Below, one piece after another: positions 62,441-64,000 of a stretch of DNA of 64,000 nt; position 1 is the first letter of the stretch; each line of letters begins with the position of its first letter. The DNA is taken from contig JAZQQZ010000019.1 in assembly GCA_045629305.1 (NCBI GenBank), positions 1-64,000 on the forward strand, read 5' to 3'. Origin of the DNA: UBA1227 sp045629305. GTDB taxonomy: Bacteria > Bacillota > Clostridia > Oscillospirales > Acutalibacteraceae. The translations under genes were made by a program, and so were the position numbers. The notes beneath the pieces are model-generated. The model was not told the DNA's origin and ran no database searches. It was given only the letters and a program-made list of their open reading frames with translations.

Positions 62441-62477
62441 AAGGACCTAAGGTTTTCGCCTTAGGTCCTTGTTTTTT
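62441..62477. terminator. Terminator between NhaC-family and U32 peptidase genes
   Basis: Perfect 12-bp stem AAGGACCTAAGG / CCTTAGGTCCTT with a TTTTCG loop, then GTTTTTT. It serves the plus-strand gene and may also serve the convergent minus-strand gene. Confidence 0.9.
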
Positions 62478-64000
62478 ATTCTACACCTCTGTAGTAGAGG
62501 CCTCTTGTGAATTCTTCGAAAGGTGCTGAGTCGGAGATAAATGATTTTATTACCTTCTCAATTATTCCCTTGTCCTCAACTGTGAAATAGAGGAAGAGGA
62601 AGTCGGCACATGTGAGTTCACTTTGCTTGTCCGAGAGATTTATCGGTCTGGAGTTAAGCATCTCTGATGCATTTCCACCGTTTGGCTTGCACGTAATTGG
62701 GAACTTGATTCCCTTTCTATCGATGAGATAGAGCTGTTCGTTGCATGATGGACAACGTCTACCGTTTTTCACCGGACAATTTCTTGTGAGCATAAGAGGT
62801 GTTCTTCCGTATGCGAGAATGCCTCTTGGTAAATCGCCTTTTAGATTCTTGATCTTCAAAAGTTCAAGTTCTGTTGAGACGATGATGGAGTGGAGGCCTT
62901 GCTTCTTCCACTCTTGAAGCGCGAAACTGTTGTACGCGTTAAGCGTAGGACCGCCCATAACTGGAAGGCCAACTTCCTTCGCAAGGAGAACACCGTCGAG
63001 CGTTCCAGCGAATGCGAAGCTTGCACCTTCATTCTTGGCGATTTGGAGCTTATCGCGTAGAACTGTAGTATCGCCGTAAATGGCTCTTGGAAGTTCAACT
63101 CCAAATGGTATGCCATATCTCTGTAAAACGTCAAATGAGCCCTCAGAGGACAGGAGAGGCACAATCATGGACGAGATCCTTCTGTCGCCCTCTGTAAAGT
63201 CAGCGAGATTGTCTGGAATCTGCTCCGGACTGCTGAATCTTGCAACATAGGCAGGGGAAGCTTTTCCAGCTTTATGCCAACTTGTCTTATGAATGCTCAT
63301 TGAGAGAAGGCGGTTCTCGCAATAATCGTCGATTATCTCGCCGGTTTCTTCGAAGATAGTGGTCTTGATATTTCCAGTACCGAGTTTCTTCTCGAGAGAT
63401 TCAAGTACATTTCTTCTAACACTATTGATTTCACTCAGTGGAAGATTTACATTCTCGTCGAGTGTTATATTGATTTCTTTAGCTTTGAATGGTGTACCAC
63501 CTGTCTTATGAAGCTGTTCCTCAATCGTCTCTTTAGTTATTGGATGATTGATTGCCTCTTCGACATTGTGATGAGATGCATATATGGCGGTTACGCCATT
63601 GGCTGTTGCAGAGATATGAAGTGGCTTATTTTTCTCTGCTACAACTTCAAATGATACTCCTATTCTCTGTGGTTCTTTGTCATAGAGGTGGGTGAGTTCT
63701 TTGAGAACAGGGGAGGCGGCGGTGACATCCTCATGGCGACGCGTGCCGAACATCTTGATGCCACGGTCATTTTTAAAGTATCCGTCTGTAAAGCCTGTGC
63801 GTGAGAAGACTGCTTTGAGGTCTTCTCTCGTTCTTCTATCACTTGGGTTACGGCACGCGGTCACAGCCGCCGCAACATACTCAGGACGTTTCATCCTGCC
63901 CTCGATTTTAAGTGATGCAATTCCTAGTTCGCGAAGCTCCTCGATATGGTCTATCAGCGACAAGTCGCGGAGAGATAGATCATATCCTGTGCCACCCGGT
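62476..64000 (-). CDS. U32 family peptidase (5' end outside window)
   Basis: The frame is open to the right edge of the window (upstream residues read PGGTGYDLSLRDLSLIDHI), so the TTG at 63961-63963 is internal and the gene is cut. Peptidase_U32 features include SLKIEGRMKRPEYVAAAV. A central collagenase-like DUF3656 domain follows, and C-terminal Cys residues appear around RNCPVKNGRRCPSCNEQLYL. U32 proteins take part in RNA hydroxylation or, in some cases, proteolysis; this long form with DUF3656 is common in Clostridia. The stop codon lies within the terminator region. Confidence 0.9.
   Translation of the reverse strand, partial: PGGTGYDLSLRDLSLIDHIEELRELGIASLKIEGRMKRPEYVAAAVTACRNPSDRRTREDLKAVFSRTGFTDGYFKNDRGIKMFGTRRHEDVTAASPVLKELTHLYDKEPQRIGVSFEVVAEKNKPLHISATANGVTAIYASHHNVEEAINHPITKETIEEQLHKTGGTPFKAKEINITLDENVNLPLSEINSVRRNVLESLEKKLGTGNIKTTIFEETGEIIDDYCENRLLSMSIHKTSWHKAGKASPAYVARFSSPEQIPDNLADFTEGDRRISSMIVPLLSSEGSFDVLQRYGIPFGVELPRAIYGDTTVLRDKLQIAKNEGASFAFAGTLDGVLLAKEVGLPVMGGPTLNAYNSFALQEWKKQGLHSIIVSTELELLKIKNLKGDLPRGILAYGRTPLMLTRNCPVKNGRRCPSCNEQLYLIDRKGIKFPITCKPNGGNASEMLNSRPINLSDKQSELTCADFLFLYFTVEDKGIIEKVIKSFISDSAPFEEFTRGLYYRGVE

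Noticed and set aside
1..64000. CRISPR arrays, rRNA genes, replication origin
   Set aside because: No regularly spaced direct repeats, no rRNA sequence and no cluster of DnaA boxes near dnaA-type genes were seen.

Overview
The window looks like a chromosomal segment of a strictly anaerobic, low-to-mid GC Gram-positive bacterium of the class Clostridia (Firmicutes), probably from gut or rumen. The signs are strong AGGAGG-type ribosome binding sites with frequent GTG/TTG starts, Asp23/YloV, RNase Y-YmdB, RqcH, TrmK, class B sortase, dlt-type genes, superoxide reductase, a rubredoxin-flavin reductase, an indolepyruvate:ferredoxin oxidoreductase and a lysine riboswitch. No genus can be fixed from the sequence alone.

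Layout. 1-2.5 kb: end of a flavoredoxin-rubredoxin gene, two zinc-ribbon membrane proteins and a superoxide reductase (minus strand). 2.6-4.5 kb: a LysR regulator and a convergent membrane acyltransferase. 4.6-17.1 kb: a long plus-strand surface polysaccharide operon. It holds a HisC/CobD-like PLP enzyme, two LicD proteins, an opine-dehydrogenase-like protein, a TagD-type cytidylyltransferase fused to a degenerate Gfo/Idh domain, the priming sugar-phosphate transferase, a Wzm/Wzt exporter, two GT2 enzymes, Glf and a CpsB-type phosphatase. It runs on without a visible terminator into an acyl-CoA ligase and IorA/IorB (to 21.05 kb). 21.1-24.4 kb: response regulator, sensor kinase and HtrA protease. 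24.6-43.9 kb: mostly conserved housekeeping genes on the plus strand (rny, ymdB, a solute-binding lipoprotein, Asp23, yloV/fakA-like, recG, M23 endopeptidase, ACT, UPF0210, DUF1858, trmK, Nif3-like, rqcH, ispE, a CLC transporter, a cytidylate-kinase-like protein, MATE).

43.98-45.45 kb: a complete IS3-family element that has landed in the loop of the bidirectional terminator between the MATE gene and a DUF1846 gene. 45.5-48.5 kb, minus strand: tRNA-Thr(CGU), a PAS-like protein, sortase B and DUF1846, apparently one transcription unit headed by the tRNA. 48.6-51.5 kb: a visibly AT-rich accessory island next to the tRNA: XRE repressor, ImmA/IrrE peptidase, a small ORF, DUF4417, an orphan polymorphic-toxin-like module and a zinc ribbon/L7-L12-like protein that may be its immunity protein. 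51.5-58.7 kb: a dlt-type operon (carrier protein, MBOAT acyltransferase, SGNH-like protein with Cys in the nucleophile position, two Ig/transglutaminase-like surface proteins, adenylating ligase). 58.7-60.5 kb: two lipoproteins and dUTPase. 60.5-62.4 kb: lysine riboswitch plus terminator in front of an NhaC-family transporter. The right edge cuts a U32 peptidase gene.

The most unusual assemblies are the phospho-decoration set in the polysaccharide operon, the dlt-plus-transglutaminase operon and the XRE/ImmA/DUF4417/toxin-like island. All functions are inferred from motifs and context; no database search was run.
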